Positions 1 to 7,799 of a stretch of DNA of 33,073 nt are shown here, in pieces. The position numbers and the translations under genes were made by a program. The DNA lies in NCBI GenBank assembly GCA_035498555.1, contig DATKAB010000023.1, positions 1 to 33,073 of the forward strand, in the 5' to 3' direction. The notes beneath the pieces were generated by a model. That model made no database searches, was not told the origin of the DNA, and was given only the letters and a program-made list of their open reading frames with translations. The DNA comes from Candidatus Sulfotelmatobacter sp. (GTDB lineage Bacteria; Eisenbacteria; RBG-16-71-46). Each line of letters starts with the position of its first letter. The first letter of the stretch is position 1.

Positions 1-1
1 C

Positions 2-340
2 ATCAACCTGCTCGATCTCCTGATCCGCCACAGCGGCGCCAACCACAAGCGCGAGACCCTCGCCCAGTCCAAGCGTCGTCAGAGCGCGATCGATCGGCTC
101 TGGGTATTCCTGGTGTGGAGGAACCACGTCAAGTGGTTCTCCGAGCTGCGGCGCGATCAGACGCCGGCGATGAGGCTCGGGATCGACTCGAGAAGGAGAA
201 GCGTCAGGCAGATCCTCGAGCAGCGCCTCTTCCCCACCCGCATCGAGCTACCGGAGCGATGGGCGCAGTACTACTGGAGAACCATTCGGACGCGAGCCTT
301 CACCCGCAACCAGCGCCACACCCTGAAATACGCGGCGTGA
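2..340 (+). CDS. C-terminal fragment of a probable transposase (5' end outside window)
   Basis: The frame is open from the first bases of the window and ends at TGA 338-340, giving the last 113 residues of a longer protein. The fragment is very basic and aromatic. It contains a SGANHKRET stretch followed by SKRRQ, which I associate from memory with the C-terminal region of DDE-type transposases, where a conserved Glu follows an N-x2-KR context. No terminal inverted repeat or target duplication can be seen because the element would extend off the left edge. The next gene starts 158 bp downstream and carries a domain first described from plasmid and IS-borne ORFs, which fits a formerly mobile neighbourhood. 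The family assignment is tentative. That this is coding sequence is better supported, by the uninterrupted frame and the composition. Confidence 0.5.
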   Translation: MNLLDLLIRHSGANHKRETLAQSKRRQSAIDRLWVFLVWRNHVKWFSELRRDQTPAMRLGIDSRRRSVRQILEQRLFPTRIELPERWAQYYWRTIRTRAFTRNQRHTLKYAA

Positions 341-498
341 GTCGGTCTCCCTCGGGCCCCCATCCCCGGCATCAGCGGGCGCAACTGCAATCTTCGGAGC
401 AGGACCGAAGAAATGGATCGCGGTGCCCTCCGCGGCATGCGATGCCTTAGAATCGGCGCCGTCCCTCACGGAACCCGTCCTTAGGGGAGGCATCACCC

Positions 499-2661
499 AT
501 GAAGTCGATCACCTGGATTGGTGGCCGGGTTCGCTCGCTCGTCGGCGAACGTGAGGCAGCGGGTGCGCTGCTCGACATCGTCCTTTGGTTCGACGCCACA
601 AGGGATGTCATTCTGATCGCTGAAATCGTGTTCCCGAAGGCGCCTGACTCGGTCATCGCAGAGCAGTTGGCCAGCGCTCTCGAGCGCAATGCCCGGCACC
701 TGCCCGACCGGATCAGGGTTTCGGATCAGGCGGCCGCCGACGCGATCCGAGCCACCTTGCCGCCCTTGATCCCGATCGAAGTGGGACCTACTCCCGAGCT
801 GGACATGCTTGCGCAGGTGTTCCTCCATCACGCGAAGCGTGACGGGCGTGGCGAATCGTATTTCGGTGCCGGCGACATTACCAAGGCCGAGATCGCCGCG
901 CTCTTCCGCGAAGCCGCGGCGCTCTATCCGCTCGCGCCGTGGCGGAGGTTCCCGGATTCCGATGTGCTGCAGATGGATGTGCCCGCGCTGGGCGTCGACG
1001 GCGCCTGCCTGTCGATCCTCGGTGCGCTCAAGCAGGAGTATGGGATCCTGATCTTCGATTCCTTCGACGACTATGACGAGTTCGGCAGCCTCTCCGCCCA
1101 CGTCTTGGGAATGGGTAAGGCCCCGGTGATGTTGGGCGGTTCCTTTGTGTCTCTTAACTTCGAGCGGGGAGCGGACATCCCCGACTCGATGCGACGCGAG
1201 ATCACCGCGCATCGCTGGCCGGTGGCCGGGCCGCGGGCCTACCCGGTGGTGATGCCAATGACGCGGAGCGGCGACGCGAGGACTCCGACCGCTCGCGACA
1301 TTCGAGTGGCATGCGCCGCGGCGGCGGGTCTGGCCGAGCTGGCACGACGGCACCGCCGGCCGGCACCGGGCACCCTCTCGGGCCAGGAGGTCGTGACGCT
1401 CACGGTTTCAATGCCAGAGCCGGTCGAGGTCACGATGCGAGTGCCACATTCGGTGATAAGGGCGGAAGAAGAAAGCGCCGAGCATCCGATCTCCGACGCC
1501 GCGCGCGCGCGCGCCATGCGACAGGCGGCCGAGCAGATCGACCGTTTTCTCGCCGCTCCCCGCTCCGCCGCGATGCCGCCGGACTGGCGCGAAGTGGCGC
1601 GCTTTGTGTGCGAGTGCCTGCACGACACCAAGCTCGGATACATCGATGGGCGATGGAATGTCTTCTCCGCGCGGCAGATCGAATGGTTCATGCTCGAACA
1701 TTACCCGCGCAAGGTGGACGCCGATCCACGGATCGTCCAGCGCGCTCCCGAGATCCTGGATCGCTACTTCGAGTGGATGGGCGCGGAGGGCATCGAGCCC
1801 GCGGAAACCGTGGTGCGGATCAGAGAGCGCGTGGAGCGGGTGCGAGAGGCCTTTCTCGAGGCCGCCGCCGATCCGAGTCGATTTGGTCCCGCCAAGAGCC
1901 TCGTGGCGGCGATGCAGGCGGTGGGTGTGGACCCCACGGACTCGCGCGCAGTCGCCGCCTTCATCCAGCGCTACAACCAGAGCCTGGGCGCGCCGAAGCG
2001 GCCGGCCGAGCGCGGGCGCCCCCGGCGGGAAAAGCGAGCGAAGGCAGCGAAGGCAGGGAAGGCAGCGAAGGCAGCGAAGGCAGCGAAGGTTTATCAACTG
2101 AAAGTGTCGCTGGCGAACATTCGACCGGCGATCTGGCGTCGCCTCCTGCTTCGCGATGACGCTACCCTGCTTGAACTCCATCGCGCGTTGCAGGTCGTGA
2201 TGGGATGGCAGGGCTATCACCTGCACAGATTTGAAACCCCCGCAGGAGTCTTCGGCAAGCTGGATCGCGAGGTTCCGGAATTCCAGGACGAGCGGAAAGC
2301 CAGGCTGCGTGACGTGCTGCCCAAGCCCGGGAGCACGATCACCTACGAATACGATTTCGGCGACGGTTGGGAGCACCGGGTGAGGTTGGAAAACATCCTG
2401 CCCGCAGATCCGGGGCTTACTCATGCACGACTCGTCGCCGGGGCGCGCGCGGCCCCGCCCGATGATTGCGGCGGCATTTCGGGCTACGAGCACTTGCTCG
2501 AAGTGCTCGCGGATCCCGCGCACCTCGAACACGAGGAGCTGCGGGAATGGGTGGGAGGCTCGTACGATCCCGAGGCTTTCGACCTGAACTCCCTCAATCG
2601 CGCTCTGAAGCGCGTGGGGGTGACCCGGCGCCGCTCGCGCGAGCCGGTGGTGGGACGCTGA
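499..2661 (+). CDS. Large protein with C-terminal plasmid pRiA4b ORF-3-like (IS1096 TnpR-like) domain
   Basis: 720 residues, with a clear Shine-Dalgarno (GGGGAGG, 484-490) 8 nt before the ATG. The last ~170 residues (about 532-700) match the pRiA4b ORF-3-like family: an opening YQLKVSLANIRPAIWRR strand, then LHRALQVVMGW, then YEYDFGDGWEHRV, and a late DDCGG. The catalytic function of this family is unknown. The N-terminal ~500 residues look like an uncharacterised mixed alpha/beta region; residues ~140-200 resemble DUF proteins that often accompany this domain. A Lys-Ala-Ala linker encoded by a 9-bp tandem repeat (residues ~515-530) joins the halves. There is no signal peptide or membrane segment, so it is probably cytoplasmic. 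It converges on the CHAT gene with only 23 bp between stops. Function unknown; domain assignment fairly sure. Confidence 0.8.
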   Translation: MKSITWIGGRVRSLVGEREAAGALLDIVLWFDATRDVILIAEIVFPKAPDSVIAEQLASALERNARHLPDRIRVSDQAAADAIRATLPPLIPIEVGPTPELDMLAQVFLHHAKRDGRGESYFGAGDITKAEIAALFREAAALYPLAPWRRFPDSDVLQMDVPALGVDGACLSILGALKQEYGILIFDSFDDYDEFGSLSAHVLGMGKAPVMLGGSFVSLNFERGADIPDSMRREITAHRWPVAGPRAYPVVMPMTRSGDARTPTARDIRVACAAAAGLAELARRHRRPAPGTLSGQEVVTLTVSMPEPVEVTMRVPHSVIRAEEESAEHPISDAARARAMRQAAEQIDRFLAAPRSAAMPPDWREVARFVCECLHDTKLGYIDGRWNVFSARQIEWFMLEHYPRKVDADPRIVQRAPEILDRYFEWMGAEGIEPAETVVRIRERVERVREAFLEAAADPSRFGPAKSLVAAMQAVGVDPTDSRAVAAFIQRYNQSLGAPKRPAERGRPRREKRAKAAKAGKAAKAAKAAKVYQLKVSLANIRPAIWRRLLLRDDATLLELHRALQVVMGWQGYHLHRFETPAGVFGKLDREVPEFQDERKARLRDVLPKPGSTITYEYDFGDGWEHRVRLENILPADPGLTHARLVAGARAAPPDDCGGISGYEHLLEVLADPAHLEHEELREWVGGSYDPEAFDLNSLNRALKRVGVTRRRSREPVVGR
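2041..2089 (+). repeat. 9-bp tandem repeat encoding a KAA linker
   Basis: Five consecutive 9-bp units (AAGGCAGCG, one unit AAGGCAGGG) lie in frame in the 720-residue gene and encode K-A-A repeats, with one K-A-G. They sit exactly at the junction between the N-terminal region and the pRiA4b ORF-3-like domain. They probably form a flexible, positively charged interdomain linker whose length could vary by replication slippage without breaking the frame. Confidence 0.85.
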
Positions 2662-2684
2662 TTGCCCAACCTCTCGGGCCGTCC

Positions 2685-5600
2685 CTACCTCTCGACCCCG
2701 CTCCCCACGAACGCTCCCCAGTAGAACGGCGCGTCGCTCTCGCCACGTTCGCGGCGCGCGTCGAGCACGACCAGATCCGCTGCCCGCACCGAGGCCGCCA
2801 CATCGAGCCCGCGCCGCAACCGGGCGGCGTAGAACGCGCGCATCCACTCGCGCGTGGCCACGTCGTCCACGGCCCACAGGCTCATGAGCACGGTGCGCAC
2901 GCCGGCGATCTGAAATCCGCGCCGCAACCCGAGCACGCCTTCGCCCGCGCGCACGTCGCCACGCCCGGTCTCGCACGCCGAAAGCACGGCCAGCTCGACG
3001 CCGGAAAGATCGAGCTTCGCTATCTCGTCGGCGGTGAGAATGCCGTCGGCGGCGCCGTTCGCTGCGCGCGCCCGCTGATTGGCGCCGGCGAGCGCGAGGC
3101 CGGAGCGCAACAGCGGGTTCTCGTAGGCCACGGTGTCGGCCACGCGGACACCGCTCGCGTTCACTCCGCCGCACACGTTGGGCAGAAAGAAGCCGTGCGT
3201 CGCGAGGTGGAGCCAGCGCGCTTCGGGCGCCAGCTCCCGAAACGCGGCCTCGCTCGCCCCGCCGCGCGACAGCACCCGCGCGGAATCGCGCGAAGCAGCG
3301 CGCCAGGCGGCCGCCACCGAGTCGGCTTCGAGCCCGGATTCGGGCAGACGCTCGAAGCGGAGCGAGCGGAAGTCGGCGCAATCGGACGCGGCGGAACGCG
3401 GCGCCGCAACGCCAGGCTCGCGCGGCTCGGACAAGACACCACCTTCGCGCGGCTCGGACAAGACTCCACGCTCGCGCGGCTCGGACAAGACCCCACGCTC
3501 GCGCGGCTCGGACGTGGCTCCACGTGACGGCGCCGGCGGACCAGTCGCGGCGACACCATCGAAATCCGCATCGCCGACCGCGAGCAGGCCGCGCCCACTG
3601 ATCGCACCCGCGCTCGGGCGCAGCAGAACATCCCGCTCGGCCGAGAGCAACTGAATCGGTGGCGCTTCCTCGACGAGATACTTGCCGGCCGCCGCACCCG
3701 GCAATGCCCCGAAGTTCAGAAGCAGGAGCGCCCCGTCGGGCACGATGAGCAGTTCCTGTGACGGTGGCACCGCCTTCGCCACCGGATCCCACACCAGCCT
3801 CCGCGCCTCGAGCCCGAGCTTGCGAAGGCGCTGGGCGTCGGTCGCGCGCCTGAGAGGATTGGGTCGCGTGCTGGCCGCGCGCACGAACCGCGCGACCGCG
3901 GAGTCGATTCGGGCTGCCGCCCCGAGGGCCACTGCCCTCACGCGGTGCTCGCCGCCGACCGCCACAAACGCCACGTAGCCTGCTCGCGAGGGCTCCGCGT
4001 CGCGCCGCAGGTACCAGCCGAAGTCCTGCCCGGCAGCCGGCGCCTGGAAGTACCGCGCGAACGCAATCAGCGCCCGCCCGTGCTGAACCTGCCCGTGGAC
4101 CGTCATGAGCGCCGATCCCGGCGGCGCATCGAGCAACTGGAACTGGCTGTAGCGGGAGGCAAGCCACACTTCGAACCGTTCCTTGCGTTCGCGCACTTCC
4201 CTCAATCTCGAGCGCCCCGATCCCGTCGCATCGGCGCCGCTCTGCAGCAGCCAGCCGAGCTGCTCGCTCGCAGCGTTCAACGAATCGGCGTAGGCCGCAC
4301 CCGCCGAATCGAGCCCCGCCGCGATCGCGCGATGCCGCCGCGCCATTTCATCGAGCACGCGGGCCCGCGAATTGATCTGCGCTTCCCAGGCGAGCTGCAC
4401 GAGCGTCGAGTCGCCCGGATGATCCGCGGCGATCGACAAGGCGAGATCGAGCCCCGAAGGCCGCGTGGCGGCGTAGCTCAACGCCAGCCGTTCCTCCAGC
4501 ACCCGCGCCGTCGAGCGGAAGCGATCGAGCGCCGCCGCCTCGCCGCGGGTCGCCGCAGCCAGCGCTGAAGCATCGTTGCCGCCGGCGCGCTCGATCGAGG
4601 CCAGCTGCACCAGACTGGCCGCGGTCTCGGGATGATTCTCGCCGAGCGCCTTCTGGCGCAGCGCGAACGCGCGCTCCGCGTCGGAGTCGGCCGGCGCCAA
4701 CCGGCCCTGCGCGAGCCAGAGATTCGCGCGGCTGAACAGCACGCGCGCCACCTCGGGCGCGTCGGGGCCGTAGGCCTTGACCCGAATCGCGAGCGCGCGA
4801 TCGAGCGTCGATTCGGCGCGCGCGTATTCGTGACGTGCGATCAACAGCCCGCCGAGATCATCGAGAGGCGCCGCCAGGTCGGGGTGATCGCGCCCCTCGA
4901 CCTCTTCGCCCAGGGCGATCGCGCGCTCGAGATCGCGCATCGCGGCGAGCGTGTCGCCGGCGACGATCTCCAGCCCCGCGAGATTCCCGAGCGTGAACGC
5001 GAAGTTCACGTGCTGCGGGCCGAGCTTCTTCTCGACCACGTCGAGCGCGCGCTGATAGAGAAATCGCGCGCGATCGAGATCGCCCATCTCGGTCAGCACG
5101 TTGGCGAGATTGTTGTAGTTGAAGACGAGATCGGGACTGTCGAGCCCGAGCGCCTTCTCGCGGATGCCGAGCGCCCGCTCGTAGAGCGGCCGGCACTCCG
5201 ACCAGCGGCCGGTCTTGTGATACATCACGCCCAGGCTGTTCATGGCGTTGCCGAGCTGGGCGCTCTCGGCGCCGTAGAGCGTTTCGGCCACCGCGATCTC
5301 GCGGCGGTAGAGCTGCTCGGCGAGCGCGAATTCCGACTCGTTCTCGTAGATGTTGGCGAGATAATGAAGCCCGCGCAGCACCGAAATGTGCCGATTGCCG
5401 TACGCCTTCTCGCACTGCGCGAGGCCGCGCTCGGCCAGCGGGCGCGCGGCCTCCCAGTCGCCCTCGCGATAGAGGATGCGCGCCTGCATGATGAGGCTCG
5501 AGCCGGCCTGCGGACTCTCGGCGCCGTAGAGCCCGGTGTTCGCATCGACCGCCTGCTGCGGCACGGCGCGGTCGGCAGGCGCTTTCCACCGGCCGGCAGC

Positions 5601-5909
5601 GAGCAGGACCTCGGACAGCAGATCGAGCCCGGCGGCGCGGGCGGTGTCGGCCGCAGCGCCGGCGCCCAACGACGCGAGCCACGCGCGCGTCCGCGACTCG
5701 GCCGGGCCGAGTTGTTGCGACGAAAGCAGCCTGCGGAACGCAGCGAGCGAATCGGTGTTCGCGCTCGCGCAGGCGGGGCGCGGCGCGGCGAGCAGCGCGA
5801 GGGCCAGCGCGGCGCAGGCGGCGACGCGAACCGCAGCCGCGATCGCCGCGAAGACGGTGGCGCGCGAAAGGCGAGCTCCGAGCGCCGAGACGCCGGCTCC
5901 GCGACTCAT
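2685..5909 (-). CDS. Exported TPR-CHAT caspase-like protein
   Basis: 1074 residues if started at the ATG at 5909, which overlaps the TGA of the upstream sigma-factor gene as ATGA and implies translational coupling. A start 42 nt further upstream is also open. Residues ~15-50 are a long hydrophobic signal peptide or anchor ending near ACASA, so the protein should be exported. Residues ~140-460 hold kinesin-light-chain-type ~42-residue TPRs (repeated LGNAMNSLG, NNLANVLTEMGD and ALGIREKALG patterns). The C-terminal ~400 residues are a CHAT domain with the caspase-like dyad: His905 in HLATHGFF and Cys979 in LSACETG, followed by GLRRGFQIAG. Both catalytic residues are present, so it may be an active clan CD protease. 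A 9-residue tandem repeat is inserted in the CHAT region (~795-831). The partner and target are unknown; the linked sigma and anti-sigma genes are the obvious candidates. Confidence 0.9.
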   Translation of the reverse strand: MSRGAGVSALGARLSRATVFAAIAAAVRVAACAALALALLAAPRPACASANTDSLAAFRRLLSSQQLGPAESRTRAWLASLGAGAAADTARAAGLDLLSEVLLAAGRWKAPADRAVPQQAVDANTGLYGAESPQAGSSLIMQARILYREGDWEAARPLAERGLAQCEKAYGNRHISVLRGLHYLANIYENESEFALAEQLYRREIAVAETLYGAESAQLGNAMNSLGVMYHKTGRWSECRPLYERALGIREKALGLDSPDLVFNYNNLANVLTEMGDLDRARFLYQRALDVVEKKLGPQHVNFAFTLGNLAGLEIVAGDTLAAMRDLERAIALGEEVEGRDHPDLAAPLDDLGGLLIARHEYARAESTLDRALAIRVKAYGPDAPEVARVLFSRANLWLAQGRLAPADSDAERAFALRQKALGENHPETAASLVQLASIERAGGNDASALAAATRGEAAALDRFRSTARVLEERLALSYAATRPSGLDLALSIAADHPGDSTLVQLAWEAQINSRARVLDEMARRHRAIAAGLDSAGAAYADSLNAASEQLGWLLQSGADATGSGRSRLREVRERKERFEVWLASRYSQFQLLDAPPGSALMTVHGQVQHGRALIAFARYFQAPAAGQDFGWYLRRDAEPSRAGYVAFVAVGGEHRVRAVALGAAARIDSAVARFVRAASTRPNPLRRATDAQRLRKLGLEARRLVWDPVAKAVPPSQELLIVPDGALLLLNFGALPGAAAGKYLVEEAPPIQLLSAERDVLLRPSAGAISGRGLLAVGDADFDGVAATGPPAPSRGATSEPRERGVLSEPRERGVLSEPREGGVLSEPREPGVAAPRSAASDCADFRSLRFERLPESGLEADSVAAAWRAASRDSARVLSRGGASEAAFRELAPEARWLHLATHGFFLPNVCGGVNASGVRVADTVAYENPLLRSGLALAGANQRARAANGAADGILTADEIAKLDLSGVELAVLSACETGRGDVRAGEGVLGLRRGFQIAGVRTVLMSLWAVDDVATREWMRAFYAARLRRGLDVAASVRAADLVVLDARRERGESDAPFYWGAFVGSGVER
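3419..3526 (-). repeat. 27-bp tandem repeat within the CHAT gene
   Basis: Four units of 27 bp, three of which begin with the identical 19-mer CGCGCGGCTCGGACAAGAC on the plus strand; the fourth is diverged. In the coding frame each unit gives nine residues of the type VLSEPRERG. The array falls after the LLAVGDADFDG strand and before the HLATHGFF catalytic segment, so it should form an extended charged loop in or beside the protease domain. The near identity of the units points to recent expansion. Confidence 0.9.
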
Positions 5910-6460
5910 CCCGCGAGGCGCTGCATGCGCTTCCGGATCGCTTTCAGGCAATTGAACAGCCGCACGCGCATGGTGGATTCCTCACGCCCCTCGCGCTCGG
6001 CGATCGCGGCGTAGTCGAGATCCTCGAAGTAGCGCATGCGGATGATCTCGCGGCACGGCGGATCGAGGTCGAGCAGCGCGGCGCGCAGGCGCGCGCGCTC
6101 GTCACGCGCGAGCAGGCGCTCATGAGGAGTGGGCGTCTCATCGGCCAGCGAGTCGTCGAGCTCGACGTTCTTCCGCCGCCGCCTCACGCGATCGACGCAG
6201 CGGGCGGCGACCAGCGTACGGAGCACCGCGCGCAGGCCCTGCCGCAGCTCGAAGCCCGGCCGGGTGGCGAGCGTCCACACCTGCGCGAGCGCATCCTGCA
6301 CCGCGTCTTCGCGATCCTCGGCGGTGAGCCCGAAGCCGCGGAAGTAGGCGGTCTCCCGCGCCCAGCGCGTGGCGGTGCGCACCGCGGCCGGCTCGCCGGA
6401 AAGGAAGCGGCGCAGGAACGAATCGTCCTGCTCGCGCGGCAGGGTGGACGAGCTATTCAC
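5906..6460 (-). CDS. ECF-type RNA polymerase sigma factor
   Basis: 184 residues from a GTG start at 6460, which has GGGAGG three bases upstream (6464-6469). Longer starts would translate the intergenic tandem repeat and are unlikely. Region 2 spans ~50-105 (EDAVQDALAQVW, then a core ending CVDRVRRRRK). Region 4 spans ~130-182 (DLDPPCREIIRMRYFEDLDYAAIA and a recognition helix ending RLFNCLKAIRK). There is no region 1.1 or 3, as expected for an ECF factor. The stop overlaps the start of the TPR-CHAT gene, so the two are surely co-expressed. A divergently transcribed membrane protein with zinc-finger anti-sigma motifs lies 281 bp away, which suggests it controls this factor. Which ECF group it belongs to cannot be decided by eye. 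Confidence 0.93.
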   Translation of the reverse strand: MNSSSTLPREQDDSFLRRFLSGEPAAVRTATRWARETAYFRGFGLTAEDREDAVQDALAQVWTLATRPGFELRQGLRAVLRTLVAARCVDRVRRRRKNVELDDSLADETPTPHERLLARDERARLRAALLDLDPPCREIIRMRYFEDLDYAAIAEREGREESTMRVRLFNCLKAIRKRMQRLAG

Positions 6461-6590
6461 GTGCCTCCCACGAACTTCGGGCCCCGCGCGTGGCGGGGTC
6501 GGACCGGCCTCATTACTATAGCCGCAAACGCGCGCACCGCTCCTGCGACGGAGTGCGGGAGAGGGGAGTGTGCGCGGCGCGGCATTCAGG

Positions 6591-6713
6591 GCGCGCTGGC
6601 TGGTGCGCGCGAGCTGGTGCGCGCTGGCTGGCGCGCGAGCTGGTGCGCGCTGAATGGTGCGCGCGAGCTGGTGCGCGCTGGCTGGTGCGCGCTGGCTGGT
6701 GCGCGCCAGGAGT
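6591..6713. repeat. Array of nine ~14-bp GCGCGC-rich tandem repeats between divergent sigma and anti-sigma genes
   Basis: Nine units read one after another. Two main variants, GCGCGCTGGCTGGT and GCGCGCGAGCTGGT, roughly alternate. One unit is 12 bp (6619-6630), one carries TGAA (6645-6658), and the last is degenerate. All frames through it are open and give low-complexity Ala/Arg/Trp peptides, which explains apparent N-terminal extensions of both flanking genes; I do not believe these are translated. The array lies in the intergenic region shared by the divergent sigma/CHAT and anti-sigma units, closer to the anti-sigma start. Alternating purine-pyrimidine GCGCGC cores could favour Z-DNA or act as protein-binding iterons; this is inference. 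Confidence 0.9.
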
Positions 6714-6741
6714 GCGCGCACCCAAGGGCGTGGAGGTCGCG

Positions 6742-7662
6742 ATGGATCATTCGACCGCGGAGACGTTGCTCGACGACTGGCTGTGGGGCCGCCTGCCGCC
6801 CGAGCGCGCGAGCGAAGTCGAGACGCACGTGGCCGGCTGCGCCGAATGCGCGGCCCACGCCGAATTGATGCGCGGGCTCAAGCGCGAGGTGAAAGAGCAC
6901 GGCGAGGCGCTGTTCTCGGCGCACCTCACCGGCGACGAGCTGGCGCGACTGGAATTGCGAGCGGATTCGCTCTCGATCGCCGACGCGGCGCGGTTGGGCG
7001 CCCACGTGCGCGCCTGCCCCACCTGCAGCGCCGAGCGCGCGATGATTCGCGGGGCGGCCGGCCCCGCGCCATGGCGCGCGCTCAAGGCGTGGTATTCGAT
7101 CGCCGATCAGCCGAGCGCCTGGATCAAGCCGGCGCTCGCGATGTTCGCAATTCTGCTCGCGTGGCCGGCGTATCTCGGCGTGGTCGAATATCCGCGCGAG
7201 AAGCTCGCGGCCGAGCAGGCGCGCGCCGAGGCGGCGCGCGAGCTGGCGCACACGCCGCCCACGCCCGGCGCCGAGGTTCCGCCGGGCAAGCAGATCTGGA
7301 ACGGCGGCAGCGCCGCGGTGCTGGTGCTGACCGGCGCGACCCGCGGCGCGAGTGCGGCAGTGCCCTCGGCCAGGCTGCGTGACGGCCAGCCCGGACTCAC
7401 CATCGTCACCGACCGGCACATCATGGGGCCCGACACGCTGCTCGTGACACTTTTCGACGACCAGCACCGGCCGGTGTGGAAGCAGCCGGTGCCGGCCACC
7501 GAGTTGTGGGACGCGAACGCCCGTCTCACCAGCTTGATGATCCCGTCGCCCAATCTCACCCCCGGCGTCTACTCGATCGAGATCGGCGCGCCGGGCGGCG
7601 CCGCGCCCGGCTCGACCGCCGCTCCGCCCCAGTTCCAGGCGCGATTCCGGATCGCGCCGTAG
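6742..7662 (+). CDS. Membrane anti-sigma-like protein with two zinc-finger (ZAS/HC2) motifs
   Basis: 306 residues from the ATG at 6742, with GGAGG at 6732-6736. Residues 29-36 carry H-x3-C-x2-C (HVAGCAEC) and residues 88-95 a second copy (HVRACPTC), the signature of zinc-binding anti-sigma domains. Having two is unusual. A single transmembrane segment lies at ~130-148, followed by a coiled Ala/Glu stretch and a ~150-residue extracytoplasmic domain rich in beta-strand and proline with no family I recognise. The topology predicts a cytoplasmic sigma-binding N-terminus and an external sensor or substrate domain. It is divergent from the ECF sigma/CHAT operon, so the likely role is to hold that sigma factor inactive, with release triggered from outside. 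The role is inferred from motifs and position. Confidence 0.8.
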   Translation: MDHSTAETLLDDWLWGRLPPERASEVETHVAGCAECAAHAELMRGLKREVKEHGEALFSAHLTGDELARLELRADSLSIADAARLGAHVRACPTCSAERAMIRGAAGPAPWRALKAWYSIADQPSAWIKPALAMFAILLAWPAYLGVVEYPREKLAAEQARAEAARELAHTPPTPGAEVPPGKQIWNGGSAAVLVLTGATRGASAAVPSARLRDGQPGLTIVTDRHIMGPDTLLVTLFDDQHRPVWKQPVPATELWDANARLTSLMIPSPNLTPGVYSIEIGAPGGAAPGSTAAPPQFQARFRIAP

Positions 7663-7680
7663 GCGCGGCGACTCCACCCC

Positions 7681-7722
7681 GCGCCGCCCATCTTCCAGGC
7701 CCGCTACCGCAGTTCTCCCTAA
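7681..7722 (+). repeat. Degenerate in-frame duplicate of the anti-sigma gene 3' end
   Basis: The 42 bp 7681-7722, ending in TAA, parallel the final 42 bp of the anti-sigma gene (7621-7662, ending in TAG), exactly 60 bp apart and therefore in the same reading frame. The predicted peptides APPIFQARYRSSP and APPQFQARFRIAP share 9 of 13 positions. Either the gene once ended at 7722 with a repeated tail and acquired the upstream TAG, or the end was tandemly duplicated after the stop. Confidence 0.7.
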
Positions 7723-7755
7723 ACGCCTTCGCGCCTCCCGCGACCGATTCATAGA

Positions 7756-7777
7756 CCGCCGCAATTCCCCGCGGCGG
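7756..7777. terminator. GC-rich hairpin between anti-sigma and FG-GAP genes
   Basis: CCGCCGC (7756-7762) and GCGGCGG (7771-7777) are perfect inverted arms separated by 8 nt. No T-run follows, so intrinsic termination is uncertain. It could also be a processing or stability element just upstream of the next ribosome binding site (7789-7794). Confidence 0.35.
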
Positions 7778-7799
7778 ACGACCGGTTCGGGAGGCCTGC

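Noticed and set aside
3419-3526. CRISPR-like array
   Set aside because: Direct 27-bp tandem units in frame within a protein gene, with no spacers.
1408-4167. Open frame of 919 codons on the minus strand crossing two genes
   Set aside because: It is antisense to the 720-residue gene and out of frame with the CHAT gene on its own strand; its product is Arg/Ala/Gly-rich with no motif, typical of high-GC shadow frames.
6591-6713. CRISPR-like array
   Set aside because: Units are contiguous 14-mers without unique spacers, and no cas gene is in the window.
6461-6741. N-terminal extensions of both the sigma factor and the anti-sigma protein through the tandem repeat
   Set aside because: The repeat is open in most frames because of its composition; well-placed ribosome binding sites support starts at 6460 and 6742 instead.
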